Assembly: GCA_963835165.1 (NCBI GenBank)
Contig: CAWIGD010000052.1
Span: 124,001-188,000, forward strand
From: VAZQ01 sp963835165
GTDB lineage: Bacteria; Pseudomonadota; Alphaproteobacteria; Rhizobiales; Xanthobacteraceae
Direction: 5' to 3'
Length of the DNA stretch: 64,000 nucleotides
The notes under the pieces are model-generated. The model was not told the origin of the DNA, ran no database searches, and saw nothing but the letters and a program-made list of their open reading frames with translations. A program made the translations under genes and the position numbers. Shown in pieces: positions 27,043 to 36,772 of this stretch. How positions within the stretch are numbered: the first letter of the stretch is position 1; every line of letters starts with the position of its first letter.

Positions 27043-28215
27043 TCACTGCTTGAGCTTGCGCTTGCCGGAAGCGTACTCGCTGTCCTCCCAGATCACCCAT
27101 TTGCCGTCCTGCACGACGTATTTGGAGATCAGCGGCACGGTGTTCTGCCCGTGATCGTCGAACGTGACCGGCCCGATAATGGAGTCGTAGTTCGCGATCT
27201 TGCCGAGTGCGTCGGTGACCTTCTTGCGATCGGGTCCGGTCTGCTCGATCGTGTCGAGGATCAGCTGCATCGCGACGAACGCGAAGGCACCGTAGGCCTC
27301 CGGCGGCTCCTTGTAGCCGGCCTTGTCGTATTGCTCCTGGAAATACTTCCCGCCCGGCAGCTTCTCGATCGGGGCGCCCTCGATGAAGCTGAGCGAGCCC
27401 TCCGCCAGCGGTCCCAGCGCTTGGATATAAGAGTCGGACTTGATGCCGGAGGTGCCCTCCAGCACCGCGTTGAGGCCGACCTTGTCCATCTGTGACCGGA
27501 CGCGGATGCCGATCGGCGTCAGGCCGCCGAAGTAGATGACCTCGGGGTTGAGCGCCTTTGCCTGCGTGAGTTCGGCGGTGAAATCCTGCTGGTCGGCGGT
27601 GACGCCGAAGGTGCCGAGGATCTGCCCGCCGTTCTGCTTGACGTATTTCGAGAAATATTCGTTGTGGCCCTTGCCGTAGTCGGTGGTGTCATGAATGACC
27701 ACCCACTTCTTGAATCCGAGGCCGGTCATCAGTTTGGCGGCGACCTCGTTCTGGTTGATCATCGTGCCGTTGACCCGATGCACTTCCGGATATTTGGCGC
27801 GGTAGGTGATGTCGGGGAGAACTGCGCCCCATACCACCATCGGCAGCCCGAGACGGTTGTAGGTCTCGACTGCCGCGATGGCCGCTGCCGAGCAATAATG
27901 CGCGGCGGCCGCGATCACCGAACGGTCGGCCCCCGCCTTGGTCGCCACCTGTACGGCGACATTGGGCTTGCACTCGTCGTCGAGGACGACAAGCTCGTAT
28001 TCGTATTTGGCCCTGGGGTCGGCGTTGCGCAGTTTCACCGCGAGCTCGGCCGAGTTGCGGGCACCGATGCCGTTGGCGGCGACGCCGCCCGTGAGCGGAC
28101 CGATGAAGGCCACCTTGACCTTGTCCTTGGCGGCGGCCGGCAGCGACACCAAGGCCAAAGCAACCGATAGACCTATCGAGAAGGCCGTGGCGGATAGCCC
28201 CTTTTTCCTGATCAT
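27043..28215 (-). CDS. branched-chain amino acid-type ABC receptor (LivK-like)
   Basis: 390 residues: Sec signal MIRKKGLSATAFSIGLSVAL to PAAAK, then a type I periplasmic binding fold (VKVAFIGPLTGGVAANG, VIAAAAHYCSAAAIAAVETY, GVTADQQDFTAELTQAKALN). It is the first gene of the Liv-type operon, 149 bases before livH. ATG 28215 follows GAGGGAAAACGAG. The ligand may be a branched-chain amino acid or an aromatic acid or amide; the molybdenum hydroxylase genes directly upstream on the same strand are consistent with a catabolic acid or N-heterocycle, but this is a guess. Confidence 0.93.
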   Translation of the reverse strand: MIRKKGLSATAFSIGLSVALALVSLPAAAKDKVKVAFIGPLTGGVAANGIGARNSAELAVKLRNADPRAKYEYELVVLDDECKPNVAVQVATKAGADRSVIAAAAHYCSAAAIAAVETYNRLGLPMVVWGAVLPDITYRAKYPEVHRVNGTMINQNEVAAKLMTGLGFKKWVVIHDTTDYGKGHNEYFSKYVKQNGGQILGTFGVTADQQDFTAELTQAKALNPEVIYFGGLTPIGIRVRSQMDKVGLNAVLEGTSGIKSDSYIQALGPLAEGSLSFIEGAPIEKLPGGKYFQEQYDKAGYKEPPEAYGAFAFVAMQLILDTIEQTGPDRKKVTDALGKIANYDSIIGPVTFDDHGQNTVPLISKYVVQDGKWVIWEDSEYASGKRKLKQ

Positions 28216-28508
28216 CTCGTTTTCCCTCTGGTGGGAGCCGGCGCCGGCAATTTGCCGGCAACCTGCATGACGCTGAATATGCGCGACTTGCGCACCATGG
28301 TTGTCCATCACGGGAAGGTGGGCAAGTCCAAAGGATTGGCGCTCCGGTGATGCCGAAACGACCGCGCGCGCCCGCGCACCGGGCAAGGGATATTGGTTTG
28401 TGGCGCCAAAGCTTCTGCGCTCAACCATTGCGCCCAGGCTTTGGGCGTCGGATCGCGCTCACGGAGCGCGGCGACCGCGCCGGCGGCCGCCGCCGGGGCC
28501 GACGTCGC

Positions 28509-30757
28509 TCATGTCCTGGCTGCGAGCGCCGCCTTCACCCGCTCGGGTGTCAGCGGGTACTGGCGAAGCCGTACCCCCGTCGCATCGAAGAATGCGTTGG
28601 CGACGGCGGCCGCGGTCGCGCCCATCACCTCCTCGCCGGCGCCGGTCGAGGGCTCGTCGAGGCGCTGCACCACGATCGGGGTCACGTGCGGATGCTCGGC
28701 GAAGCGCAGCACCGGATATGACACCCAATCGAGGCTGGTGACGCCGTTCTTGTCGAACGTCACCTCTTCCTTGAGCGTGCGGCTGACGGCCTGGATCATC
28801 TGCCCGACGATCTGGTTCTCCACCAGCGCGGGATTGATCACCTGTCCGGCGTCGAGCGCGCCGTAGACGCGCGTGGCCACGATGTTGCCGGTGCGCCGGT
28901 TGACCTCGATCTCGGCGACCGCGGCGCCATACGATACGTGATGGGTGCCGAGCCCGATGCCGCGGCCGGTGACGATCTCGGCAGACGGACAACGAGGAGG
29001 CCGCGACCCGCGGCTTCCACGCCGCCGCCTCGGCGGCCGCATTGAGCACGCCCAGCCAGCGCTGGTCGCCGATATTGTTGCGGCGGAATTCGAGCGGATC
29101 GATCTTCGCCAGGAAGGCGAGATCGTCGATCGTCTGCTCGGACGCGAATGCGAACGACAGGTCGAGCGGCGACCGCAGCGGCGCGCCCTTGAGATACCCG
29201 ACCATCGGCACGGCGTGGCTCACCACGCGCCGGTTCGCCACGGCGTACATCGAGCCGGTGCTCATGCGGTTGACGGGGATGGAGCCGGCGCCTGTCGTGC
29301 GCTCCTTCGGCGGCGTCAACAGCGCCAGTTCGTGCGTCGTCTCGTTGACCATCCAGCCGTGCTGCCAGCCGTGATATTCGTAGGCCACGAGCTTGCCGCC
29401 GGCATCGATGCCGGCGCGCACGTCTGCAAGATGGGCCGGGCCGTAGTCGTCCCAGCCGAGCTCGTCGGAACGCATGAACTGCACGCGCACGGGCTTGCCG
29501 ACCGCCTGGGACATGACCGCCGCGGCCTGCGCGGCGTCCTCGTAGCAGCTGCGGCCGAACGTGCCCGAGCCCTCGTAATACTGCACGCGGACCTTGGCGA
29601 CCGGCAATCCGAGCACCTCCGCCAGCATGTCGCGCGAATTGTAGATGTCCTGGGTCGAGGACATCACCAGCGCGCCGTTCGGGCCGACATCGGCGAGCGC
29701 GCAATTGGCGGCGAACGGGGCGTGCGACTGGTACGGGCAGCGGTAGCTCGAGGACGCCACATGCGCGGCCCCGGCGAAGGCCTTGGCGGCATCGCCCCAA
29801 TCCGCGATCACCGTGTCGGTGGTCTTGGCGGCGCGCATGCGGTCGAACAGGTCGGCATTGCCCGGCAGCGTCGCGCTCTCCTTCCAGCTGACCTTGAGCT
29901 GCACGCGCGGCCTTGACCGCGTCCCACTCGCGCTCCGCGACCACGCCGACGAAGTCGCCCTTGCGCACGATCCGCGCGCCGGGAATGCCGGCGATCGAGC
30001 TCTCGTCGATGCTCAAGGGCTTGGCGCCGTCGCCATAGGCGCCTTGCCCGCGTGGCCGCACGATGCGGCCGTGCAGCATGTCGGGCACCCGCACCTGCTG
30101 CATGTAGACGTATTTTCCGGTCATCTTGTCCGGAATATCGACCCGCGGCACGCGCGTGCCCACGAGCTTGTACCGGTTGATCGGCTTCTGCGGCGCGATG
30201 CCGGTGAACTTGACGTTGAACGGCTTGTCGCCGAGCAGCGCGCCGTAGCTGACCGAGCGGCTGGGGTGGCCGTCGATCGATACCACCCCTTTGGAAACGG
30301 TGAGGCTTCCGGTCTGCACCCCGAGCCGCGTCGAGGCCAGCGCCAGCAGCGCCTGTCGCGCTTCCGCCGCCGCCGCCCGCACCTGCGGGCCACCGCGATG
30401 GATCGACGAGCTCGACGTCGTCGCGCCCTGGTTGGGCACGGTGTTGGTGTCGAGCTGGACCGATCGCAACTGGTTCATGTCGAGATCGAGCTCTTCGCCC
30501 GCGATCTGCAGGAGACCGGTGGTATTGCCCTGGCCGAATTCACCCTTGCCGAGATACACCGTCGCGGTGTTGTCGGCATGCACGGCGATCCATGAATCGA
30601 TCGTATTCGGATCCGGCGGACCGGCGGCGTCGCCGCGCGCGGCCAAAGCCGGCAGCGCAGAGCCGCCGATGCAGAAGCCGACGACGAGCGCGCCGCCGCC
30701 CTTGAGCAGGTTGCGGCGGGAGAGCGGGGGGGCGGTGTCCGTGAGGATGGCGGTCAT
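28509..30757 (-). pseudogene. molybdopterin-dependent hydroxylase large subunit (IorB/CoxL-like), two frameshifts
   Basis: From ATG 30757 the frame starts with a Tat signal (LSRRNLLKGGGALVVG) and runs through GKGEFGQGNTTGLLQIAGEE. It breaks near 29905, continues as VQLKVSWKESATLPG through YEGSGTFGRSCYEDAA and DPLEFRRNNIGDQRW, breaks again near 28985, and ends with AEIVTGRGIGLGTHH, GALDAGQVINPALVENQI and GAGEEVMGATAAAVANAF. Correcting both gives about 748 residues, the length of IorB-type enzymes. It would bind molybdopterin-cytosine dinucleotide in the periplasm and hydroxylate N-heterocycles or aldehydes, with the 2Fe-2S subunit encoded just upstream (ATGA overlap). Probably intact in life. 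Confidence 0.82.
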
Positions 30758-31263
30758 CGCGTTGCTCCCGCCATCGTGGTGGAGGCAAGCTGGATCGCCT
30801 TCATGATGCGCGGATAGGATCCGCAGCGGCAGAGATGGCCGTCCATGTGCGAGCGGATCTGCGCTTCGCTCGGGCGCGGCGTCTGCGCCAGGAGCTCCGA
30901 GCCCTTGATCAGCATCCCGTTGTAGCAATAGCCGCACTGCGGCGCCTGCTCGTCGATGAAGGCCTGCTGCAGCGGATGCAGCGCGGGCGCTTGTGCCAGT
31001 CCCTTCTGCTCCGCGTACCACGCGGCCAGCCCCTCGAACGTGGTCAGCGACTTGTTGGCCACGGCGCCAACCGGCGTCACGCACGAACGGATCTCCACGC
31101 CGTCGGCGAGCACCGAGCAGGAGCCGCATTGCGCGAGCCCGCAGCCGAAGCGCGGCCCCCACAGGTTCAGCTCGTTCGTGAGCACGTAAAGGAGCGGCGT
31201 GTCCGGGCTCGCGGCCACGGGCGAGAGTCGTCCGTTCACCTTGATCTTGAGGTCGTCAGCCAT
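30754..31263 (-). CDS. (2Fe-2S) small subunit of molybdenum hydroxylase (IorA-like)
   Basis: 169 residues. The plant-type ferredoxin cluster is FGCGLAQCGSCSVLADG with the fourth Cys in RSCVTPVG, and the second cluster is PQCGYCYNGM plus HLCRCGSYPRI. This two-cluster layout is the small subunit of the xanthine oxidase family. ATG 31263 follows GGGAGG at five bases and is preferred to GTG 31269. The stop overlaps the large-subunit ATG by four bases, so the pair is co-translated; the folded pair is probably exported by the Tat signal of the large subunit. Confidence 0.93.
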   Translation of the reverse strand: MADDLKIKVNGRLSPVAASPDTPLLYVLTNELNLWGPRFGCGLAQCGSCSVLADGVEIRSCVTPVGAVANKSLTTFEGLAAWYAEQKGLAQAPALHPLQQAFIDEQAPQCGYCYNGMLIKGSELLAQTPRPSEAQIRSHMDGHLCRCGSYPRIMKAIQLASTTMAGATR

Positions 31264-31455
31264 GCGCACCTCCCATGAACCCGATGCGATTTGTTCTTAT
31301 TCGATTGTACGAGGCTAACGGCTCGGGCAGGAGCGAACAAGCAGCATTGCTGCCGGGCTGCAGCCGCGGCCGACGTACTCGACGCCTCTTGCCGGGGCTG
31401 ATTTGAGTGCGTGTGTCCCGGGCGCGGCGCAGCGCGCAGCGGTGCGCTGCAGACA

Positions 31456-31481
31456 CCGATCTCGGGTATACCCGAGATCGG
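31456..31481. repeat. 26-bp perfect palindrome
   Basis: CCGATCTCGGGTA followed directly by its exact complement, within the 380-bp spacer between the 2Fe-2S gene and the CocE-type hydrolase gene. It shares the TCGGGT...ACCCGA core with the palindrome 12 bases further on, so both look like members of one extragenic palindrome family. Confidence 0.9.
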
Positions 31482-31493
31482 CGCTCAAATGCG

Positions 31494-31519
31494 CGCAAGT
31501 CGGGTAAACCCGACTTGCG
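31494..31519. repeat. 26-bp palindrome with 2-nt centre
   Basis: CGCAAGTCGGGT, two A, then the exact complement. It lies in tandem with the palindrome at 31456-31481. The AAGTCGG...CCGACTT core recurs at 35526-35553. The rest of the spacer 31264-31643 shows no gene. Confidence 0.9.
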
Positions 31520-31643
31520 TGGACCGTTACGCATTCCGAGTCTGGGGCGGTCCCGGATCAGCGGCGCACCGCTTCGCTCGCGCTCGCGCTGCACCGCGTC
31601 CGGGACACGCCTGCAATGGCGGCGGTTGGACCAATCCACCAAC

Positions 31644-33383
31644 TCACCCGCCTGTCCCCTCCGCCGGAATGACCGGCAGCAGCAGATGCGAATGATGCAG
31701 CGCGTCGCGGAAGACCTTGTGCGTGGTCGCTCGCCCGCTCGGCAGGTGATAGCTGTCGGGCGGCAGCAGTTGCGAAAACGCATCCGCGAACGGCTCGTTG
31801 CACATCAGCTCGAGCTGGATGCGGTGCCCGGCCTTGAACAGGTTGGAGAAGGAATAGATCCGGATGGCGTATTCGATCACCTCGCCCGCCGGCACCGGCA
31901 CCGAGCGGCTATGCGGATGATGCGGCCGCCACGGTTCCGACTGCGCCGGGTCGAGCTCGCGATGGGAGGCCTTGAGGTAGCCTGAGCTGACGATCTGCCG
32001 GTTGCCCTGCGCATCGACGTCGTAGAGTTTGGCGATCAGGTTGGTGTCGTCGGTGTCGATCGCGACATGGACGTAGAGCGCGGCCGGGCCGGTGATCTCG
32101 GTATCCTCGAGCAGCGGCGCCGTGGTCCATTTCAGCGATTGCACGTCGGATGTGACGGTGAACGGCGCCTGATAGAACCCGTCGGGTGGCGCCGCCTCGG
32201 CGCCGAGCGGCTCCGGCGTGGCGGCGAGCCGGTGGCGCGGCCGCAGAAAATATTTGGTCCACGCCGTGCGCGCGAGCGGCCATTCCTTTTCGGCGCGCCA
32301 GCGCCTGGCGCCTTCGACGAACACCCGGATCGGCGCGTCGTCGGCGTCCATGATCCCGGTGTCGATGCCTTTGAGCCAATAGTCGTACCAGCGGAACATT
32401 TCGTCGTGGGATTCGTGGAACGGCCGCTCCTGCATCGGCGGCAGCGGCTGCAGGTCGAGGCGCTTGATGCCCTGCACCTTGTTGAAGCAGTCGATGGTGC
32501 CGTCGACGGTCCAGCCGCGTCCCCATTTGACCTGGAAGTAGGCGGGGATCTTGATCTTGTGCGCGGTGTTGATGGCCTGCCCGTCCTGCCAGAACGGTCC
32601 GTCGTGGGGATTGAGCACGAAGTCCAGCCAGAGATCGTGCGTCTCCGGATAGTTCAGCACGTGGATCATGTTCGGCCAGTGCTTGATGTCGGGGTCGGCG
32701 AGCCGCTCGCGGATGCGCGCCTGGTACTGCTCGCGCGAATAGACGCGTTTGCTCTTGCCGGTGACGTTGCGCACCGCGACGCCGCTGTCGCCGCCGCGGC
32801 CCTCGCGCGACGCCCGCGGCATCAGCCACATGATGCCGCCGTGATAGCAAAGCTCGTACATGTCGAAGTGGCCGCCGTTGACGAAGATCGCCTTGAGGTG
32901 GGGCGGCGCCTCGGCGGCGCCCATCACCTGCACGGTGGCGAAGTAGGAAATGCCGATCATGCCGACATTGCCGTCGCACCAGGGCTGCTGCGCCATCCAT
33001 TCGACCAGGTCGTAGACGTCCTTGCCTTCGCCGTGGCCGCCGAGGTCGTAGTTGCCGACGAGCTCGCCGTCCGAGCCGCCGGTGCCGCGCACGTCGGCGA
33101 TCACGTGGGCGTAGCCGTGCTCGATCACGGCGCTGATATCGCCGGCTTCGATGCCGCCGTCCCACAGCGGGCTCGGCCGCGCCTGCGGCGGAAGCGTCAG
33201 CGCGAGCGCCTGCAGCTCCTTGCCGTAGGGGCTGAGCGCGAGCAGCGCCGGCACCTTGCCCGGCGTCGGCGGCCGGTAGATGTCGGCGGCGAGATGCACA
33301 CCGTCGCGCATGGGGATGCGCACGTTCTTCTCGATTTTCATCTCTGATGGCGTCACGCCAGCGCCGTCGGTGCGATCCTGCAT
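31644..33383 (-). CDS. CocE/NonD family alpha/beta hydrolase (X-Pro dipeptidyl-peptidase S15-like)
   Basis: 579 residues. The N-terminal hydrolase domain starts VRIPMRDGVHLAADIYRP and has VIADVRGTGGSDGE and the nucleophile segment GNVGMIGISYF (Ser in ISY; the usual second Gly of GxSxG is Phe). A C-terminal jelly-roll domain (DTDDTNLIAKLYDVDAQGN, then GHRIQLELMCNEPFADAF) is typical of this family. Members cleave acyl esters, amides or peptides. ATG 33383 follows GGAGAA. The gene lies downstream of the iron-type ABC genes on the same strand, beyond a long inverted repeat, and has no signal peptide. Confidence 0.88.
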   Translation of the reverse strand: MQDRTDGAGVTPSEMKIEKNVRIPMRDGVHLAADIYRPPTPGKVPALLALSPYGKELQALALTLPPQARPSPLWDGGIEAGDISAVIEHGYAHVIADVRGTGGSDGELVGNYDLGGHGEGKDVYDLVEWMAQQPWCDGNVGMIGISYFATVQVMGAAEAPPHLKAIFVNGGHFDMYELCYHGGIMWLMPRASREGRGGDSGVAVRNVTGKSKRVYSREQYQARIRERLADPDIKHWPNMIHVLNYPETHDLWLDFVLNPHDGPFWQDGQAINTAHKIKIPAYFQVKWGRGWTVDGTIDCFNKVQGIKRLDLQPLPPMQERPFHESHDEMFRWYDYWLKGIDTGIMDADDAPIRVFVEGARRWRAEKEWPLARTAWTKYFLRPRHRLAATPEPLGAEAAPPDGFYQAPFTVTSDVQSLKWTTAPLLEDTEITGPAALYVHVAIDTDDTNLIAKLYDVDAQGNRQIVSSGYLKASHRELDPAQSEPWRPHHPHSRSVPVPAGEVIEYAIRIYSFSNLFKAGHRIQLELMCNEPFADAFSQLLPPDSYHLPSGRATTHKVFRDALHHSHLLLPVIPAEGTGG

Positions 33384-33416
33384 CTGCGGTTCTCCGAATT
33401 CTGTTCAGCTCGTTTC

Positions 33417-33581
33417 GTAGGGTGGGCAAAGGCGCGCGCTACCGGTCTTGACGCATGGCAAGATCATGCGCGCGCCGTGCCCACGCGTTCCTCCATCATG
33501 CCGCCTCCGCGTGGGCACGGCGCACACGAAGGTGGTAACGCCGCATCGGCACCTGGACACACGCGCCTTTGCCCACCCTAC
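33417..33581. repeat. 165-bp nested inverted-repeat element
   Basis: The outer arms are a perfect 20-bp inverted repeat: GTAGGGTGGGCAAAGGCGCG at 33417-33436 and its complement at 33562-33581. Inside are perfect 16-bp arms, GCGCCGTGCCCACGCG at 33472-33487 and its complement at 33508-33523. The spacer between the hydrolase and the permease holds nothing else. The GTAGGGTGGGCAAA motif is one I recognise from dispersed repeats in Bradyrhizobium-like genomes. Confidence 0.9.
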
Positions 33582-33604
33582 CGCCGATTTCCCGCGTCCG
33601 ATTT

Positions 33605-35378
33605 TCATGCCGGGTCCATGCGGACGGAATGGCCGCCGGCGGCGAGGCGCTGCAGCAGCTGCCAGATGATGACGACCGCGAGCAGGCCGAGGACGAGCCA
33701 CACGCCCACGGCGGCGGCCTTGTTGGTCTCGCCGCCCGACCAATAGGTGTAGAGCAGCGTCGGCAGCGTCGCGTTGTCGGCGCCTTGCAGCATCAGCGCG
33801 GCGGTGAGCTCGCGCAGGCAATGGGCGAAGACCCAGATCCACACCGCCGCCAGCCCCGGCGTGGTGAGCGGCACGATCACGCGGCGGAGCGTCGCAAGCA
33901 GGCCGGCGCCGCTCATGCGCGCGGCCTCGTCGAGCTCCGGGTGGATTTGCAGCACCACGCCATTCATGGCGCGCGAGCCGAAGCTCAGATAGATGGTGAG
34001 ATAGGCGACCGCGATGATCCAGATCGTGCCGTAGATCGGGATGATCTTCGCCGCGAGATAGACGTAGACCAGCGCGGTCGCGATCAGCACGCCCGGCATG
34101 GCGAGCGGGAGAAAGGCGAGCGCGTCGATCACGCGCCGTCCGGGCGCTCGGGTCCTGATGCTCACCCAGGCGGTGGCAAGCGAGAGCGCGGCCACGGCGG
34201 TCGCGGCCACGAGCGCCACCACGATGGAGTTGATGGTCGCCGCCTCGATGAACGGATTGGTGAAGAACTCGCGGTGATTGGCGAGCGTCGCCATCCTTGC
34301 GGCCGCGAGCGAGGGCGGCACCTGGAACGGCATCAGGCTGGTCCACAGCAGGATGAGGAGCGGCGCCAGCACCGCGCACAGAAAATAGAGGCCGACCGCG
34401 GCGACCGCGAGCCAACGCAGTCGTCCCAGCGCAAACGGTCGTGCCCGATAGCCTCGGCCGGTCACGGTCACGAAGCGGCCGGCGTGCCGCATGAGCCGGT
34501 GGTAGGCCAAGGTGAGCGCGAGCAGGCCCAATGTGAACATCAGCGCCATCGCGCTGACCTTGCCGTATTCCGGAATGCCGCGCGGGCTGTCCGCCACCAG
34601 GCTGTAGATCTGGCTGGAGAGGACGAAGATGCGCGACGGCATGCCGATCGTGCCGGGCACGTCGAACACCACGAAGCTCACGATCATGAGAAAGATCGCG
34701 GTTCCCGCCAGCGCCGGGAGCAGCAGCGGCAGGATGATGCGAAAGACGAGGTGGCCGGTGCTTGCTCCGGATACCAGCGCGCTCTCCTCCAGGCTCGGGT
34801 CGAGATTGCGCGCGGCCGGCGCCAGGATCAGGAATGCCGAGGGCACCAGCGCGAGGCCCTCGACCAGGATCATGCCGCCGAGCGAATAGATGTTGAACGG
34901 CGGCGCGCTGAGGCCGAACGTCTGCATGAGCAGCGAGTTGATCACGCCGGTGCGCGGGCTCAGCAGGATGATCCAGCTGATCGCCAGCAGGAACGGCGGC
35001 GTCGCCATCGGCAGGATCACCAGCGCCCGCACCAACCTGGGCGCGGGCAGGTCGGTGCGCTCGACCAGCCACGCCAGCGCGCCGCCCAGCACCAGGGCGA
35101 CGGCGGTGGAGCCGGCGGCGAATTGCAGCGTCGTCCAGACCAGGCTCCAGAATTGCGGGTCCGAATAGGTCTCGACCACATGCGTGAGGGTGAATCCCGG
35201 ATCGCGCAGCAGGCCGGTCGGCTTGAACGCGCTCACGACCAGCACCGCGAGCGGCACGAGCACGAGCCACGCGAGCAGCGCCCCGAGCAGGAGGACAGGA
35301 AGCGAGGCGCGCGGGCTGCAGGCGTGCGAAATGCGGTGCCGCCGGTGGATGCGAGGGCAGTGTGGTCGCGACCGCCAT
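33605..35378 (-). pseudogene. iron(III)-type ABC permease (FbpB/ThiP-like), N-terminal frameshift
   Basis: The main frame from about 35325 to the stop at 33605 encodes two fused six-helix permease modules with two EAA loops (EESALVSGASTGHLVFRIIL and DEAARMSGAGLLATLRRVIV). It has no ATG in frame at its beginning. An ATG at 35378 in another frame gives MAVATTLPSHPPAAPHFARL, and a one-base shift near 35320 would join it to LLLGALLAWLVLVPLAVLVV. The restored protein is about 590 residues, normal for iron/thiamine-type permeases. It pairs with the receptor gene upstream; no ATPase gene is adjacent. Confidence 0.8.
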
Positions 35379-35446
35379 TCTCAGTTTTCGCAGCCGCTGG
35401 AGACGAGCGTTCGGATCGATGCGAGCGCGGCGAACTCGGTGCTGCT

Positions 35447-35553
35447 CCCTCCCCCGCTTGCGGGGGAGGGGTGGGGAGGGGGCATGATCGCGAGAACCAA
35501 CTCCTGCCCCCACCCTGTCCCTCCAGCCGAAGTCGGATGTTTCCGACTTCGGC
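35447..35553. repeat. composite of two extragenic palindromes
   Basis: The first is a hairpin at 35447-35470, CCCTCCCCCGC / GCGGGGGAGGG with a TT loop. The second is at 35526-35553, GCCGAAGTCGGA and its complement around a 4-nt centre. Between them, GGTGGGGAGGGGG and CCCCCACCCTGTCC form a further imperfect pair. The unit sits between the receptor stop (35618) and the permease start (35378). It may serve as an intra-operon processing or stabilising structure. Confidence 0.85.
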
Positions 35554-35617
35554 CAGTGAATTTAGCGGGGGATGGGACGCCGGAGCCACGTAATCAGATC
35601 GGAACGCGCACACGACG

Positions 35618-36641
35618 TCAGCGCTTCTTTTCCGCCGCCATCAGCATTTGCGTGAGTTCGGCGTCGAGCTTCTCGATGGTGGCGGCTTCCGCGAACGAAT
35701 ATTCGACCATCTTGTGCGTGCCGAGGCGTTCGTTGGTCTCGGTTCCCTTGATCAGCGGATTGCCGCGTCCGATCGCCCCCTCGTAGGCCTTCGCGCCTTC
35801 GAGCGTCGAGAGCCAGGCGAGCAGGACCTGCGCGCCCTCCGGATTGCCGCCCTTGGACACCACGGCGCCGTAGAGCGTGTTGACCGGCGTCGGGTCGAGA
35901 AAGCGCAGGCCGAGCGGCGCGCCCGAGGCGATCACCGGCTGCGCCGAATGATAGAGGCCCATCCCGATGTCGACTTCGCCGGCGGCGACCTGCTGCGCCA
36001 GCTGGAAGGTGGACGGATAGATCATGGCCTTGAGCTCGATCAGCTTGCGGGTGTAGTCGCGCATGTGCTGCTCGCCATAGGCCTTGGCCAGCGTCCCGAG
36101 CGTGGCGGCGCGCACCCATTGCCCGATCTTGCCGCGCCACCGCTCGGCCAGCATCTCGTCCCAGGTCTTGGGCAGATCGCCATCCGCCACCCGCTGCTTG
36201 TTCCAGACCAGGACGCCGAGCGCGGCGGTGGCGGCAACCGCATAAGGCGTAGGGGAGAGCGTGGGATCGATCCCGAGACTCGTTCCAGTCGCGCGAGAGC
36301 AGCAATGTGCGCTGGTTGAGCGGGATCAGTTGCGCGACGTCTCCGATGAAGAAGCTGGCCGTGGCCGCGCCGGCCTCCGATTCCTGGATGATGCGCGCGG
36401 CGATGCCGCCGCCGCCGGTGTTGCGCACGAATTGGATCTTGATGTCGGGATAGCGTTTGTTGAAGGCGGCGGCGATCTTGAGGACCGCCTCCGGCGGCGA
36501 GCTCTCGTACCAGATCACCGGTCCCTTTTTCCCGGCGACGGCGGCGAGATCCTGCACCGCATCGGCGCGCGCGGCGGATCCCGCGACCACGAGCGCGGTT
36601 GCGATTGCCGCCCCGACCAGCGCGTGCACCGGAAAACCCAT
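35618..36641 (-). pseudogene. iron-type ABC extracellular substrate-binding protein, frameshifted
   Basis: From ATG 36641 (GGGAGGA upstream) the frame gives a signal peptide (ALVGAAIATALVVAGSAARA) and GPVIWYESSPPEAVLKIAAA to LLLSRDWNESR. It then shifts near 36275 to GIDPTLSPTPYAVAATAALG and continues through TWDEMLAERWRGKIG and AAGEVDIGMGLYH to the stop. One base restores about 340 residues of the Fe(III)/thiamine-type receptor family. It precedes the matching permease gene, separated by a palindromic spacer. An iron chelate or an organic ligand are both possible. Confidence 0.8.
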
Positions 36642-36772
36642 CGCGTCCTCCCTCGTCCCGGATGTTTTGCGCGCCCTTATGATGAAGCGCTTGCCGCGCG
36701 AGCATAGCCCGCTTCGATTCCACATGCGAGCCGCGGCGGTCGCGCGCAGGTGATCCGGCGCGCGGTCTGCGT

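Noticed and set aside
24766..27154. Long plus-strand frames rich in Gln/Arg/His across the Liv operon
   Set aside because: They are antisense to livM and livH and have the low-complexity composition of shadow frames.
31456..31519. Rho-independent terminator
   Set aside because: The palindromes are perfect but are not followed by a T-run on either strand.
33405..35513. A 702-codon minus-strand frame over the iron-type permease
   Set aside because: Only its short part after ATG 35378 is likely to be real (the N-terminus before a frameshift); the rest is Arg/Pro-rich and out of frame with the permease.
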